Notes under the pieces: model-generated
Seen by the model: only the letters and a program-made list of their open reading frames with translations
Told to the model about the DNA's origin: nothing
Database searches by the model: none
From: Terriglobales bacterium
Lineage (GTDB): Bacteria; Acidobacteriota; Terriglobia; Terriglobales; Gp1-AA117
Length of the DNA: 5,028 nt
NCBI GenBank assembly: GCA_030150795.1
Contig: JASLFF010000385.1
Location: 1 to 5,028, forward strand
Direction: 5' to 3'
Shown here: positions 1-5,028 of the stretch, one piece after another
How the letters are laid out: each line of letters begins with the position of its first letter
Numbering within the stretch: position 1 is the first letter of the stretch
Program-made: the position numbers and the translations under genes

Positions 1-365
1 CGGATTTGCTTTTCTGTGAGAGCAGCAAACCAGCGTTCCACCAGATTCAGCCAACTGGCTGCCGTGGGCGTGAAGTGAACATGGAAACGCGGACGGCGAA
101 CCAGCCAGCGCTGGATGAGCGCTGTTTTATGGGTGCCATAGTTATCCATGAGCAAATGAACGTCCAAGTCCGGGGGCACCTTGGCTTCGATGGTGTCGAG
201 GAACTGCCGGAATTCTGCGCTGCGATGACGGCGATGCATTTCCCCAATGACGTGGCCAGTTTTTGTATCCAGCGCTGCGAATAGGCTGGTCGTGCCATGA
301 CGGCGATAGTCATGGGCTCGGCGCTCGGCTTGTCCGGGGCGCAGGGGCAACAGAGGTGCGGTCCT
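1..365 (-). mobile_element. IS630-family transposase remnant, cut at both ends
   Basis: The minus strand is open from about 380 to the window edge and encodes the C-terminal half of an IS630/Tc1-mariner-type DDE transposase, which cuts and pastes its element, usually at TA. Recognisable family blocks, in order, are [46 protein letters not shown], the catalytic block [10 protein letters not shown] (Asp codon at 146-144), [20 protein letters not shown] (catalytic Glu codon at 38-36) and LTEKQIR at the edge. The Asp-to-Glu spacing is 36 codons, as expected for this group. The family normally reads (Q)ALDRT just before the first block; here the frame reads ECARTAP, so the first catalytic Asp is absent and homology stops near 365. 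No N-terminal helix-turn-helix region follows on the right, so about half the gene is missing and the copy should be inactive. The C-terminal end may continue beyond the left edge. The family call is firm; no specific IS name is claimed. Confidence 0.85.
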
Positions 366-387
366 GGCGCACTCGAAGATAATAAGG

Positions 388-570
388 TCAGGCGGTCAGG
401 TTCTCGAAAGTCAAAGGATCAGCGGTAGTCATATGGCGCAGAGCGATCACGCTCTCTGCAATGTCCTTCGCCAGCGTACCCGGCTTTACATTTGCAGCGT
501 GAAAGAAACGAAGATCGCCGCCACGCTGCCTCCGATCCCAAACCGAAGAAAAAGACCTAATTAGCATCAC
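388..570 (-). CDS. Doubtful small hypothetical protein (60 codons)
   Basis: I do not recognise this frame. It would start at GTG 570 or ATG 567 and end at TGA 388-390, ten-odd bases beyond the IS630 remnant. The second half, from [14 protein letters not shown] to [11 protein letters not shown], has protein-like composition and no competing frame on the other strand, so it may be the tail of a real gene or part of a longer gene broken when the IS arrived or decayed. Against it: there is no properly spaced Shine-Dalgarno sequence (AGG abuts the start), it is short, and no domain is evident. It shares orientation with the transposase fragment and with the next gene. It is listed so that the stretch is not blank; it may be non-coding. 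Confidence 0.22.
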   Translation of the reverse strand: MMLIRSFSSVWDRRQRGGDLRFFHAANVKPGTLAKDIAESVIALRHMTTADPLTFENLTA

Positions 571-617
571 CTAGAGACAGCACGCCAGAGTCTAACCCTT
601 GTCAAGTAAATAATAAT

Positions 618-866
618 CTACTTTGATTCTTCTTCGTCATCGAGCACTGGCAGACTGTAGAGAGAAACGTGGCCGCGCCGCTCGCGTTCCAGATCGGGCA
701 ATTCACGGACGAGTTCAAAACGGACCTCTTCATGGCACTTGCCGCAAGGCGGGAACGTTTGTCCCCCGATCAGCGTTACCTCATGGGGCAAGCGATGTTG
801 TGCGTGAACCACACGATATATTCCGCTTTCGGGAATGATGGACGAGCTTTTAAAAAGTTGAGTCAT
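618..866 (-). CDS. Small conserved CxxC/His protein of unknown function
   Basis: This encodes 82 residues from ATG 866; an in-frame GTG at 875 would add three. Neither start has a clear Shine-Dalgarno sequence. The core reads SGIYRVVHAQHRLPHEVTL, then GQTFPPCGKCHEEVRFELVR, with a single CxxC pair (C41, C44) and four nearby histidines (H21, H24, H28, H45). The tail is charged and acidic, ending DDEEESK. I recall many short acidobacterial proteins with this same ground plan (an SGIYRVIH-like start, HEVTL, F-P-x-C-x-x-C, VRFEL), which is why I treat it as a real gene; none has a function I know. The Cys/His set suggests a small metal-binding, zinc-knuckle-like fold, which is inference. There is no signal peptide or membrane segment, so it is probably cytoplasmic. 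It stands alone, ending in TAG 618-620, with no evident terminator hairpin downstream. Confidence 0.72.
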   Translation of the reverse strand: MTQLFKSSSIIPESGIYRVVHAQHRLPHEVTLIGGQTFPPCGKCHEEVRFELVRELPDLERERRGHVSLYSLPVLDDEEESK

Positions 867-875
867 AAACTGCAC

Positions 876-1122
876 TTTTGAACAAAACAGCTGTCCATAT
901 GTCGCGACTTACTGCTTATCGATGCAATTCCCACCTCCCAAGTGGTATCCCCTGAGCGATGAAAGGAGTGTTGTGTAATTCTGCTTTGTTTACATTCTCT
1001 TCCGAGTAGGTTTTGCAAAAGGATGCACTCTTAGGGGCCGCTCTCCAGACATTGTTCCTGACACGGCAGAATGCTGGAATTATTCAGTTAATTACTTTTA
1101 CCAGAGTTGAAAATCGGATAAT
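876..1122. other. Spacer between divergently oriented genes
   Basis: About 250 bases separate the start of the CxxC protein gene from the start of the plus-strand membrane protein gene, so promoters for both should lie here. No open frame of useful length is present. AAAGGAG at 962-968 resembles a ribosome binding site, but the GTG that follows is at once closed by TAA. The only plus-strand promoter-like pair I find is TTGTTC at 1052-1057 and TGGAAT at 1075-1080 with a 17-base gap, a poor match. I see no long repeat, RNA gene or strong hairpin. Confidence 0.5.
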
Positions 1123-1377
1123 ATGGCTGGCGTGTCTACCTTCCTGAAGTACGCGATTACACTGGCTGTTGTGTTCGGCATCCTGTATGTGCTGATCTCT
1201 CCTCTGCCGGAAATGGACGCTGCTCTTTCAGGAAAATCTGCTAATCATTTCATCCTTGTCACCCAGGCTTTATTAGGTTTGTCTTTTCTTATTTTGTTGA
1301 TGCGTTTCCGGCCCATCGATCGGAACTCCACCGCGTACGGTGATGTTCTAAAAATGATCTGCGTAAGACTTTGTTAA
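1123..1377 (+). CDS. Small two-helix inner membrane protein, unknown function
   Basis: This 84-residue protein starts at ATG 1123, preceded only by a weak GGA about four bases away. Two hydrophobic segments are clear: residues 9-26 (YAITLAVVFGILYVLISP) and about 42-60 (HFILVTQALLGLSFLILLM), separated by a short polar stretch containing PLPEMDAALSGKSANH. A basic, polar tail follows. The pattern fits a hairpin membrane protein with both ends probably on the same side; the RFR after helix 2 favours a cytoplasmic C terminus by the positive-inside rule. I do not recognise a named family. It lies 123 bases upstream of the radical SAM gene on the same strand, so it may or may not share a transcript. 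Its hydrophobic pattern and lack of a competing frame make it a plausible real gene, though its last residues (MICVRLC) are unusual for a membrane protein tail and could mark a truncated end. Confidence 0.6.
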   Translation: MAGVSTFLKYAITLAVVFGILYVLISPLPEMDAALSGKSANHFILVTQALLGLSFLILLMRFRPIDRNSTAYGDVLKMICVRLC

Positions 1378-1491
1378 TCCTCTTTTGACTGGGTACAACA
1401 GTCCACTCGCACCTCCCATGGCAACCTTTGATCTTCTCAGGCATCGGCCAGAGTGGTGCGAATCTCGACGTTGATAGCTAGCCAAAGATTT

Positions 1492-1497
1492 AGAGGA
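1492..1497 (+). promoter_or_regulatory. Ribosome binding site fixing the radical SAM start
   Basis: AGAGGA followed by AAA precedes ATG 1501. The spacing is a little short, but no comparable site lies before the in-frame GTG codons at 1453 and 1456. The family-like sequence also begins only at MKTSEVIQAW, so ATG 1501 is preferred. Confidence 0.6.
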
Positions 1498-1500
1498 AAA

Positions 1501-2475
1501 ATGAAGACGAGCGAAGTCATTCAGGCTTGGAAAAGCGTCCTGAGCGGCAGACGGCCGTCTCTTGCGATTGAGATTACGCGAGAATGTCCGTTGCGCTGCC
1601 CCGGATGTTACGCATTTGAAGATGGACACGTAGGAGGATTGAATCTGCGTCAACTCCAGGATAAACGCGGTGAGGATCTGGTGCAGGGTGTTCTGGCACT
1701 GGTGGATGAACATCAGCCATTGCATCTCTCTCTGGTTGGAGGCGATCCGCTGGTACGCCACAGTGAAGTCACGCGCCTTCTTCCGTTGTTAGAGGACCGC
1801 GGCATTTACGTCCAGGTAGTAACCAGCGCGTTCCGTCAGATTCCACCAGAGTGGGCGCGCATGGAGCGTTTAAATATCGTGGTTTCTATTGACGGTCTGC
1901 AGCCCGAGCATGACCAGCGTCGCAAACCGGCCACTTATGCCAGGATTCTGGAAAGCATTCGTGGCCATCAGGTGATCGTGCATTGCACCATCACCGGACA
2001 GATGATGAAACGCCAGGCGTACCTCCAGGAGTTTGTCGAATTCTGGAGCGCGAAAGCGGAAATCCGAAAGATATGGATGAGCATGTTTACACCCCAGATG
2101 GGAGCTACCGGTCCGGAGATTCTTACCGGTGAAGAACGCGTGCAGGCCGTAAAGGAACTGCTTCGCCTGCGGCAGCTCTTTTCGAAGCTGGACATGCCGG
2201 AAGGGCTCATACAGGAATTTCTGCATCCGCCTGAATCTCCTGAAGCATGCATTTTTGCGCAGACCACGCACACGATTTCTGCCGATCTGAAGAGCAGGAT
2301 TACGCCCTGCCAGTTGGGCGGCAATCCGGACTGCTCGCAGTGCGGCTGCATAGCTTCCATGGGACTGGCTGCAGTGGGCAAGTATAAACTCGCACTGGGC
2401 GTTACCGCGGGCGACATATATTGGGCCTCAAACTCTTTTAGCAAGGCTTTGCCGCGAAAGAAGCGCGCAGCCTAA
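1501..2475 (+). CDS. Radical SAM protein with C-terminal Cys cluster (SPASM/twitch-like)
   Basis: This is a 324-residue cytoplasmic Fe-S enzyme of the radical SAM superfamily, which reductively cleaves S-adenosylmethionine to start radical chemistry. The cluster motif CX3CX2C is C29-C33-C36 within ITRECPLRCPGCYAF. GGDP (80-83), in LSLVGGDPLVR, is the GGEP-type motif that contacts SAM, and VVSIDGLQ (127-134) is the usual strand-5 motif of the partial TIM barrel. The C-terminal part carries five more cysteines: C250, then C270, C278, C281 and C283 in ITPCQLGG-NPDCSQCGC. This placement resembles SPASM or twitch domains that bind one or two auxiliary [4Fe-4S] clusters, though the exact signature differs from those I know. 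The last 15 residues are basic. It is followed 40 bases later by a class II aldolase-family gene on the same strand, suggesting a shared pathway. The substrate is unknown. Peptide-maturase and HpnH-like roles were considered, but neither a precursor peptide nor hopanoid genes are visible. Confidence 0.9.
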   Translation: MKTSEVIQAWKSVLSGRRPSLAIEITRECPLRCPGCYAFEDGHVGGLNLRQLQDKRGEDLVQGVLALVDEHQPLHLSLVGGDPLVRHSEVTRLLPLLEDRGIYVQVVTSAFRQIPPEWARMERLNIVVSIDGLQPEHDQRRKPATYARILESIRGHQVIVHCTITGQMMKRQAYLQEFVEFWSAKAEIRKIWMSMFTPQMGATGPEILTGEERVQAVKELLRLRQLFSKLDMPEGLIQEFLHPPESPEACIFAQTTHTISADLKSRITPCQLGGNPDCSQCGCIASMGLAAVGKYKLALGVTAGDIYWASNSFSKALPRKKRAA

Positions 2476-2502
2476 GGAACCGATTTTTGCAGGTATCGAC
2501 TT

Positions 2503-2508
2503 GGAAGG
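2503..2508 (+). promoter_or_regulatory. Ribosome binding site fixing the aldolase start
   Basis: GGAAGG ends seven bases before ATG 2516, near-ideal spacing. A longer frame beginning at TTG 2501 would put this site inside the coding region, so ATG 2516 is chosen; GTG 2513 is possible but less likely. Confidence 0.7.
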
Positions 2509-2515
2509 TGTAGTG

Positions 2516-3235
2516 ATGAGCAATTTCAGGGAAATGATCAAATCGACCGCGGCTCTACCTTTTGCTGGTAAATCATTCCGCAGGGAGCGCAAGCTGCGCC
2601 GGGACCTTGCCCGCTTTGGCAAGATGCTCCACAACATGGGATTCGTGGCCGCAACGGATGGGAACCTTTCAGTCCGGCTGGATGAGAACCGTGTGCTGGT
2701 TACACCCACCGGCTTCAGCAAAGGCATGATGCGCCCGGAAGACATGGTTGTAGTCGATCTCCATGGCAAAAAGCTAAGCGGCGTCTACAATCCATCGAGC
2801 GAAATCGTAATGCACCTTACTATCTACCGCATGCGCCCTGACGTGGGTGCCGTTGTCCACGCGCATCCATGTACGGCAACTGGCTTTGCTTCCGCCGGCA
2901 TTGCGCTGGATGAACCGCTCTGCTCGGAAATTGTGATCACGCTTGGCGCCGTTCCGCTTGCGCCTTACGCCACCACGGGGACCATGGAGCTGAGCGATTC
3001 TCTGCGTCCCTTTATCCCGTACCATAACGCTATCCTCATGGCGAACCATGGCGTAGTCACCTATGGTGAAGACCTCTGCTGCGCTTATCTGAGAATGGAA
3101 TCCGTGGAGCACTATGCCAAGATCGTAATGACCACGCGCCAACTCGGGACGGCGCGCTCCCTGGGCAGCCGCGAACTGGAAAAACTCTTCGAGGTACGGT
3201 CCCAGTACTCTAAGACCGTCACGAACGGCCACTAA
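2516..3235 (+). CDS. Class II aldolase/adducin-family protein
   Basis: This is a 239-residue soluble protein of the zinc-dependent class II aldolase/adducin family (L-fuculose-phosphate aldolase, ribulose-5-phosphate 4-epimerase and relatives), whose members make or break C-C bonds next to a phosphate- or hydroxyl-bearing carbon. Visible motifs are DGNLSVR (48-54) and TPTG (63-66), which bind phosphate in FucA; PSSE (93-96) with the acid/base Glu96; the zinc ligands H115 and H117 in HAHP; APYATTGT (149-156); and the third zinc ligand H178 in ANHG. Spacings Glu96-H115 (19) and H117-H178 (61) equal those of E. coli FucA (73-92 and 94-155, from memory). The catalytic Tyr113 of FucA seems to be replaced, about S137/E138 in PLCSEIV. 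A basic N-terminal extension of some 20 residues precedes the domain. It follows the radical SAM gene by 40 bases and probably shares its transcript. The family is certain; the substrate is not, so no FucA name is given. Confidence 0.92.
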   Translation: MSNFREMIKSTAALPFAGKSFRRERKLRRDLARFGKMLHNMGFVAATDGNLSVRLDENRVLVTPTGFSKGMMRPEDMVVVDLHGKKLSGVYNPSSEIVMHLTIYRMRPDVGAVVHAHPCTATGFASAGIALDEPLCSEIVITLGAVPLAPYATTGTMELSDSLRPFIPYHNAILMANHGVVTYGEDLCCAYLRMESVEHYAKIVMTTRQLGTARSLGSRELEKLFEVRSQYSKTVTNGH

Positions 3236-3306
3236 AGGTACTCTCTGCCTCCATCGTCCGCGGTCAGCAGACCTCCGATGATGGCGATGACGCGGGTGAC
3301 AGGATT

Positions 3307-3512
3307 TCAACCCTCACATTCGTCCCTAACACAAAATGTGGGTTCTCCCATCCTTTTGCGGACCACCAATACCAGCCAATCTCCATCCCGCACCAAGCTC
3401 GACCTTGGCCGACCATCCTCGCGCGCAGAGTTTCAGCCGCCATCTCAGCATCAGAGCTCCTGGGAAAATAAAAAAAGTGCTCGATGTATTCCGGGAACTC
3501 GTTGCTTGCCAT
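3307..3512 (-). pseudogene. Frame-broken RraB-family remnant
   Basis: No single frame here gives a sensible protein, but joining three does. Frame A starts at ATG 3512 and reads EYIEHFFYFPRSSDAEMAAETLRA. At about 3419 homology moves to frame B, reading GWSAKVEL. At about 3394 it moves again to frame C, reading VRDGDWLVLVVRK, and ends at TGA 3307-3309. The composite matches the core of the RraB family (regulator of ribonuclease E activity B): EHFLYFP, then helix AAEELRARG, then strand VEVR, then GDWLVL. Both breaks equal one surplus base (or two missing), so an intact frame would need two edits. The usual tail of the family, ending near YDGW, is also absent. In RraB the intact protein binds RNase E and restrains mRNA decay. 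The remnant lies 43 bases downstream of the amidohydrolase on the same strand. Two indels make sequencing error less likely than decay, but that is not excluded. Confidence 0.68.
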
Positions 3513-3555
3513 ATACCCATTCTCAAATGTTTTCCCTTTTGCGTGTGTTCCTCAG

Positions 3556-4794
3556 CTATCGCGCCGCCTCGTTCTTATAAACCTTTCCGCCCTTCATCAC
3601 AAAAACCACTCTTCGTACAGATGTGATGTCCTTTATAGGATTGCCGTCCACGGCGATGATGTCGGCCTGCATGCCGGAAGCGATGCTGCCGATTTCATTC
3701 TGCATGTTCAATGACTCCGCCGCCCGCGCATTCGCGTCCACCAGCGCCTGCATCGGCTCCTCGCCCGCCTGCACGCGATAGATAAATTCATCAGCATTGC
3801 GCCCGTGTGCTCCTGCTACCGCGTCAGTGCCAAACACGATTTTCAGGTTCTTTGTTGCCAGCGCATGCTTGAACATTTCCGCAATTACCGGCAGGACTTC
3901 CTGCATCTTGGCAAAGCCTTCTTCCGTATAGCTGCCCACGCCGAGAAACTTCTCTTTGTTATCCAGATAGTTGTGAATCACCAGGCCAACCTGCGGATCG
4001 AAAAAAGTTCCGTGCTGCGCCATCGCGTCAAGGTCTTCCTGTGTTGCGTATGTGCCGTGTTCCACCTCGGTACAACCGGCATTTGCTGCGGCGCGCACAG
4101 CGTCGCGATAGGCGTGCACCAGCGTACGCAGCCCCTGCGCCTTGGCCTCTCCGCACGCGGCCTGAAGCTGCTCGTCACTCAGCGTTCGCGTGCCGCCCTG
4201 GCGGATGCTGCGCGAAGCAAAGATCTTTACTAGATCGGCGCCGTCGGCTTTGAGCTTGCGCACAGTTTCGCGAATCTGCTCCGGCGTAAGCTTTGGATCT
4301 TCAATCGGCTCCAGTGAAGTCAGCAGCCGTGGTCCTGGGACCGCGCCGCTGCTGATGGCCGCTCGCAGGTCTTTATCTTCAGGCGAGCCCACGCTCTGGA
4401 TTGTGGTAAAGCCGGCCATCAGCGTGGCATAAGCATTTCCGGCCTCGGCAAGCGTGGCTTGCGATGGCGTTTCACTCTTATCTTCTATGCGTCCATTCGG
4501 GCCAAAGTGCCAGACGATGTGATCGTGCAGGTCGATCCACCCCGGCATCACGGTCATGTGCGTGAGATCGTAAGCGGCAGTTCCGGGAATACGCAGGTCT
4601 TTTGCGTTTGGCTCAACACCGACAATCTTGCCTTCCTGCACAACGATCAAAACATTGTGAAGAGCATGGCCTTTGCCATCGAGCAGGGTTCCTGCACGGA
4701 TGACCACGGGCTGTGGCTTTGCATCTGTCTGAGGCTGCGCGCCTGCAAGCAAAATCGGCACTATAAAGAGGATAGAGAACCTGAAGAGTTCCAT
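3556..4794 (-). CDS. Exported metal-dependent amidohydrolase (imidazolonepropionase/prolidase-like)
   Basis: This is a 412-residue member of the amidohydrolase superfamily, which hydrolyses C-N bonds in peptides, cyclic amides or similar substrates. A signal peptide is evident: MELFR, hydrophobic core to about residue 17, likely cleavage after AGA (19). The N-terminal beta-sandwich includes RAGTLLDGKG (33-42) and PGWIDLHDH. The metal site is complete: H90 and H92 (HDH), K190 in DLVKIF (the probable carboxylated bridging lysine), H227 in LVHAYRD, H246 in VEHGT and D324 in FGTDA. The C-terminal sandwich has GMQADIIAVDGNPIKDI. Length is normal for the periplasmic imidazolonepropionase-like group that includes Xaa-Pro-type dipeptidases, so a peptidase role is a reasonable guess; true imidazolonepropionases have no signal peptide. 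The frame stays open to 4998, but the signal peptide places the start at ATG 4794. No good Shine-Dalgarno sequence precedes it. It is transcribed away from the right-hand gene and ends in TAG 3556-3558. Confidence 0.92.
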   Translation of the reverse strand: MELFRFSILFIVPILLAGAQPQTDAKPQPVVIRAGTLLDGKGHALHNVLIVVQEGKIVGVEPNAKDLRIPGTAAYDLTHMTVMPGWIDLHDHIVWHFGPNGRIEDKSETPSQATLAEAGNAYATLMAGFTTIQSVGSPEDKDLRAAISSGAVPGPRLLTSLEPIEDPKLTPEQIRETVRKLKADGADLVKIFASRSIRQGGTRTLSDEQLQAACGEAKAQGLRTLVHAYRDAVRAAANAGCTEVEHGTYATQEDLDAMAQHGTFFDPQVGLVIHNYLDNKEKFLGVGSYTEEGFAKMQEVLPVIAEMFKHALATKNLKIVFGTDAVAGAHGRNADEFIYRVQAGEEPMQALVDANARAAESLNMQNEIGSIASGMQADIIAVDGNPIKDITSVRRVVFVMKGGKVYKNEAAR

Positions 4795-4803
4795 AGCCCG
4801 AGC

Positions 4804-4809
4804 ATTGTA
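4804..4809 (-). promoter_or_regulatory. Possible -10 element for the amidohydrolase
   Basis: On the minus strand TACAAT, five of six bases to the sigma-70 consensus, lies nine bases before ATG 4794. No convincing -35 box is found at 16-18 bases upstream. If used, the transcript would start within a few bases of the ATG, giving a nearly leaderless message, in keeping with the lack of a ribosome binding site. This is a weak call. Confidence 0.25.
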
Positions 4810-4870
4810 CCAATCCAGCAAAACGCAAGGGTGCAGCCCCGATGCCACAAGGCCAATACACCTCAGTTCA

Positions 4871-4899
4871 TTGCTCCCAAAGGGCAGAAAAGACAGAAT
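4871..4899 (+). promoter_or_regulatory. Possible sigma-70 promoter for the right-hand gene
   Basis: TTGCTC (4871-4876) and CAGAAT (4894-4899) are separated by 17 bases and lie a sensible distance upstream of the ribosome binding site at 4913-4918. The match is only 3/6 and 4/6, so the spacing and placement carry most of the weight. Confidence 0.3.
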
Positions 4900-4912
4900 A
4901 GCCCCGTAATTC

Positions 4913-4918
4913 AAGGAG
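4913..4918 (+). promoter_or_regulatory. Ribosome binding site deciding a GTG start
   Basis: AAGGAG, a strong Shine-Dalgarno sequence, ends six bases before GTG 4925. It supports a non-ATG start for the right-edge gene; the next in-frame ATG is beyond the signal peptide, at MQKG. Confidence 0.75.
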
Positions 4919-4924
4919 TCCGCC

Positions 4925-5028
4925 GTGAATCGTCTTTTAACCAAGTTTGTTTGCGCGCTTGCGTTGCTCGTATCAGTTTCTGCCGTGGGCCAGAGCACCC
5001 CTGTGCCGGAAATGCAGAAGGGATTTAC
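4925..5028 (+). CDS. N-terminus of a secreted protein, cut by the window edge
   Basis: From GTG 4925 the frame stays open to the edge, giving 34 complete codons. It reads MNRLLTKFVC, then a hydrophobic stretch ALALLVSVSAVG, then QSTPVPEMQKGF. This is a typical Sec signal peptide: two basic residues, a hydrophobic core of about 14 residues and a likely cleavage site around SAVG-Q. There is no lipobox cysteine at the site, so a soluble periplasmic or secreted protein is expected rather than a lipoprotein. The mature start, TPVPEM, recalls acidobacterial exported proteins of the DUF1579 type, but too little is present to claim a family. It is divergent from the amidohydrolase, with a 130-base shared upstream region, and the two may be co-regulated. 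The track of non-shadow frames misses it because it is cut off; the start and signal peptide are the evidence. Confidence 0.75.
   Translation, partial: MNRLLTKFVCALALLVSVSAVGQSTPVPEMQKGF

Noticed and set aside
962..976. AAAGGAG resembling a ribosome binding site in the 876-1122 spacer
   Set aside because: The GTG that follows is immediately closed by TAA and the nearby TTG frame gives only 12 codons.
1387..1403. GACTG-7 bases-CAGTC inverted repeat just after the membrane protein stop codon, a possible terminator
   Set aside because: The stem is only five pairs with no T tract after it, so it is no better than chance.
1453..1500. Upstream GTG start for the radical SAM gene
   Set aside because: No ribosome binding site there, and AGAGGA precedes ATG 1501.
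1968..2444. 158-codon minus-strand frame opposite the radical SAM gene
   Set aside because: Antisense shadow of a gene with clear motifs; composition dominated by Ser, Arg and Cys.
2516..3235. Naming this gene fucA
   Set aside because: The metal site matches, but the Tyr113 equivalent seems absent and no fucose genes are nearby.
3262..3273. GGTC-AGCA-GACC hairpin downstream of the aldolase gene
   Set aside because: Four-pair stem with no T run; not a credible intrinsic terminator.
2774..3310. 178-codon minus-strand frame opposite the aldolase gene
   Set aside because: It mirrors the aldolase coding strand, is rich in Arg and His, and shows no domain; a shadow frame.
3470..3476. Run of seven A (seven T on the minus strand), possibly a terminator tail or slippage site
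   Set aside because: On the minus strand it encodes the FFYF part of the RraB core, no hairpin precedes it, and neither frame break falls there.
3805..4233. 142-codon plus-strand frame opposite the amidohydrolase
   Set aside because: Antisense shadow of a gene with a complete active site; no recognisable domain.
4795..4998. N-terminal extension of the amidohydrolase to 4998
   Set aside because: It would bury a good signal peptide at internal residue 69 and overlap the divergent gene with its strong ribosome binding site; its sequence is not protein-like.

Overview
The window looks like chromosomal DNA of a soil-type member of the Acidobacteriota. This rests on remembered resemblance of several small and uncharacterised proteins (the 82-aa CxxC protein, the radical SAM protein with a Cys-rich tail, the secreted amidohydrolase) to acidobacterial proteins, and on moderate GC. 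It was not tested by a search. No rRNA, tRNA, CRISPR array or complete insertion sequence is visible.

Layout. Bases 1-365 (minus strand) carry the C-terminal half of an IS630-family DDE transposase. It runs off the left edge and is cut on its N-terminal side just before the first catalytic Asp. Next comes a doubtful 60-codon reading frame (388-570, minus), then a convincing small CxxC/His-containing protein (618-866, minus). A gene-poor stretch of about 250 bases leads into a plus-strand block: a two-helix membrane protein (1123-1377), a radical SAM enzyme with a C-terminal cysteine cluster (1501-2475) and a class II aldolase/adducin-family protein (2516-3235). The last two are 40 bases apart, each with its own Shine-Dalgarno sequence, and probably form an operon.

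The minus strand resumes with a frame-broken RraB-family remnant (3307-3512), located by joining three reading frames. Upstream of it on the same strand is a secreted or exported amidohydrolase (3556-4794) with all six expected active-site residues. A 130-base divergent spacer separates this from the start of a signal-peptide-bearing protein that leaves the window at the right edge (4925 onward).

The best candidate for undescribed biology is the radical SAM / class II aldolase pair. The radical SAM protein has the CX3CX2C cluster plus five further cysteines near its C terminus (C250, C270, C278, C281, C283), suggesting an auxiliary Fe-S centre. The aldolase keeps the metal site of fuculose-phosphate aldolase with exact spacing but appears to lack its catalytic tyrosine. 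Together they could act in one small-molecule pathway; the substrate cannot be read from the sequence. The other notable signals are two relics, the IS630 remnant and the RraB remnant.
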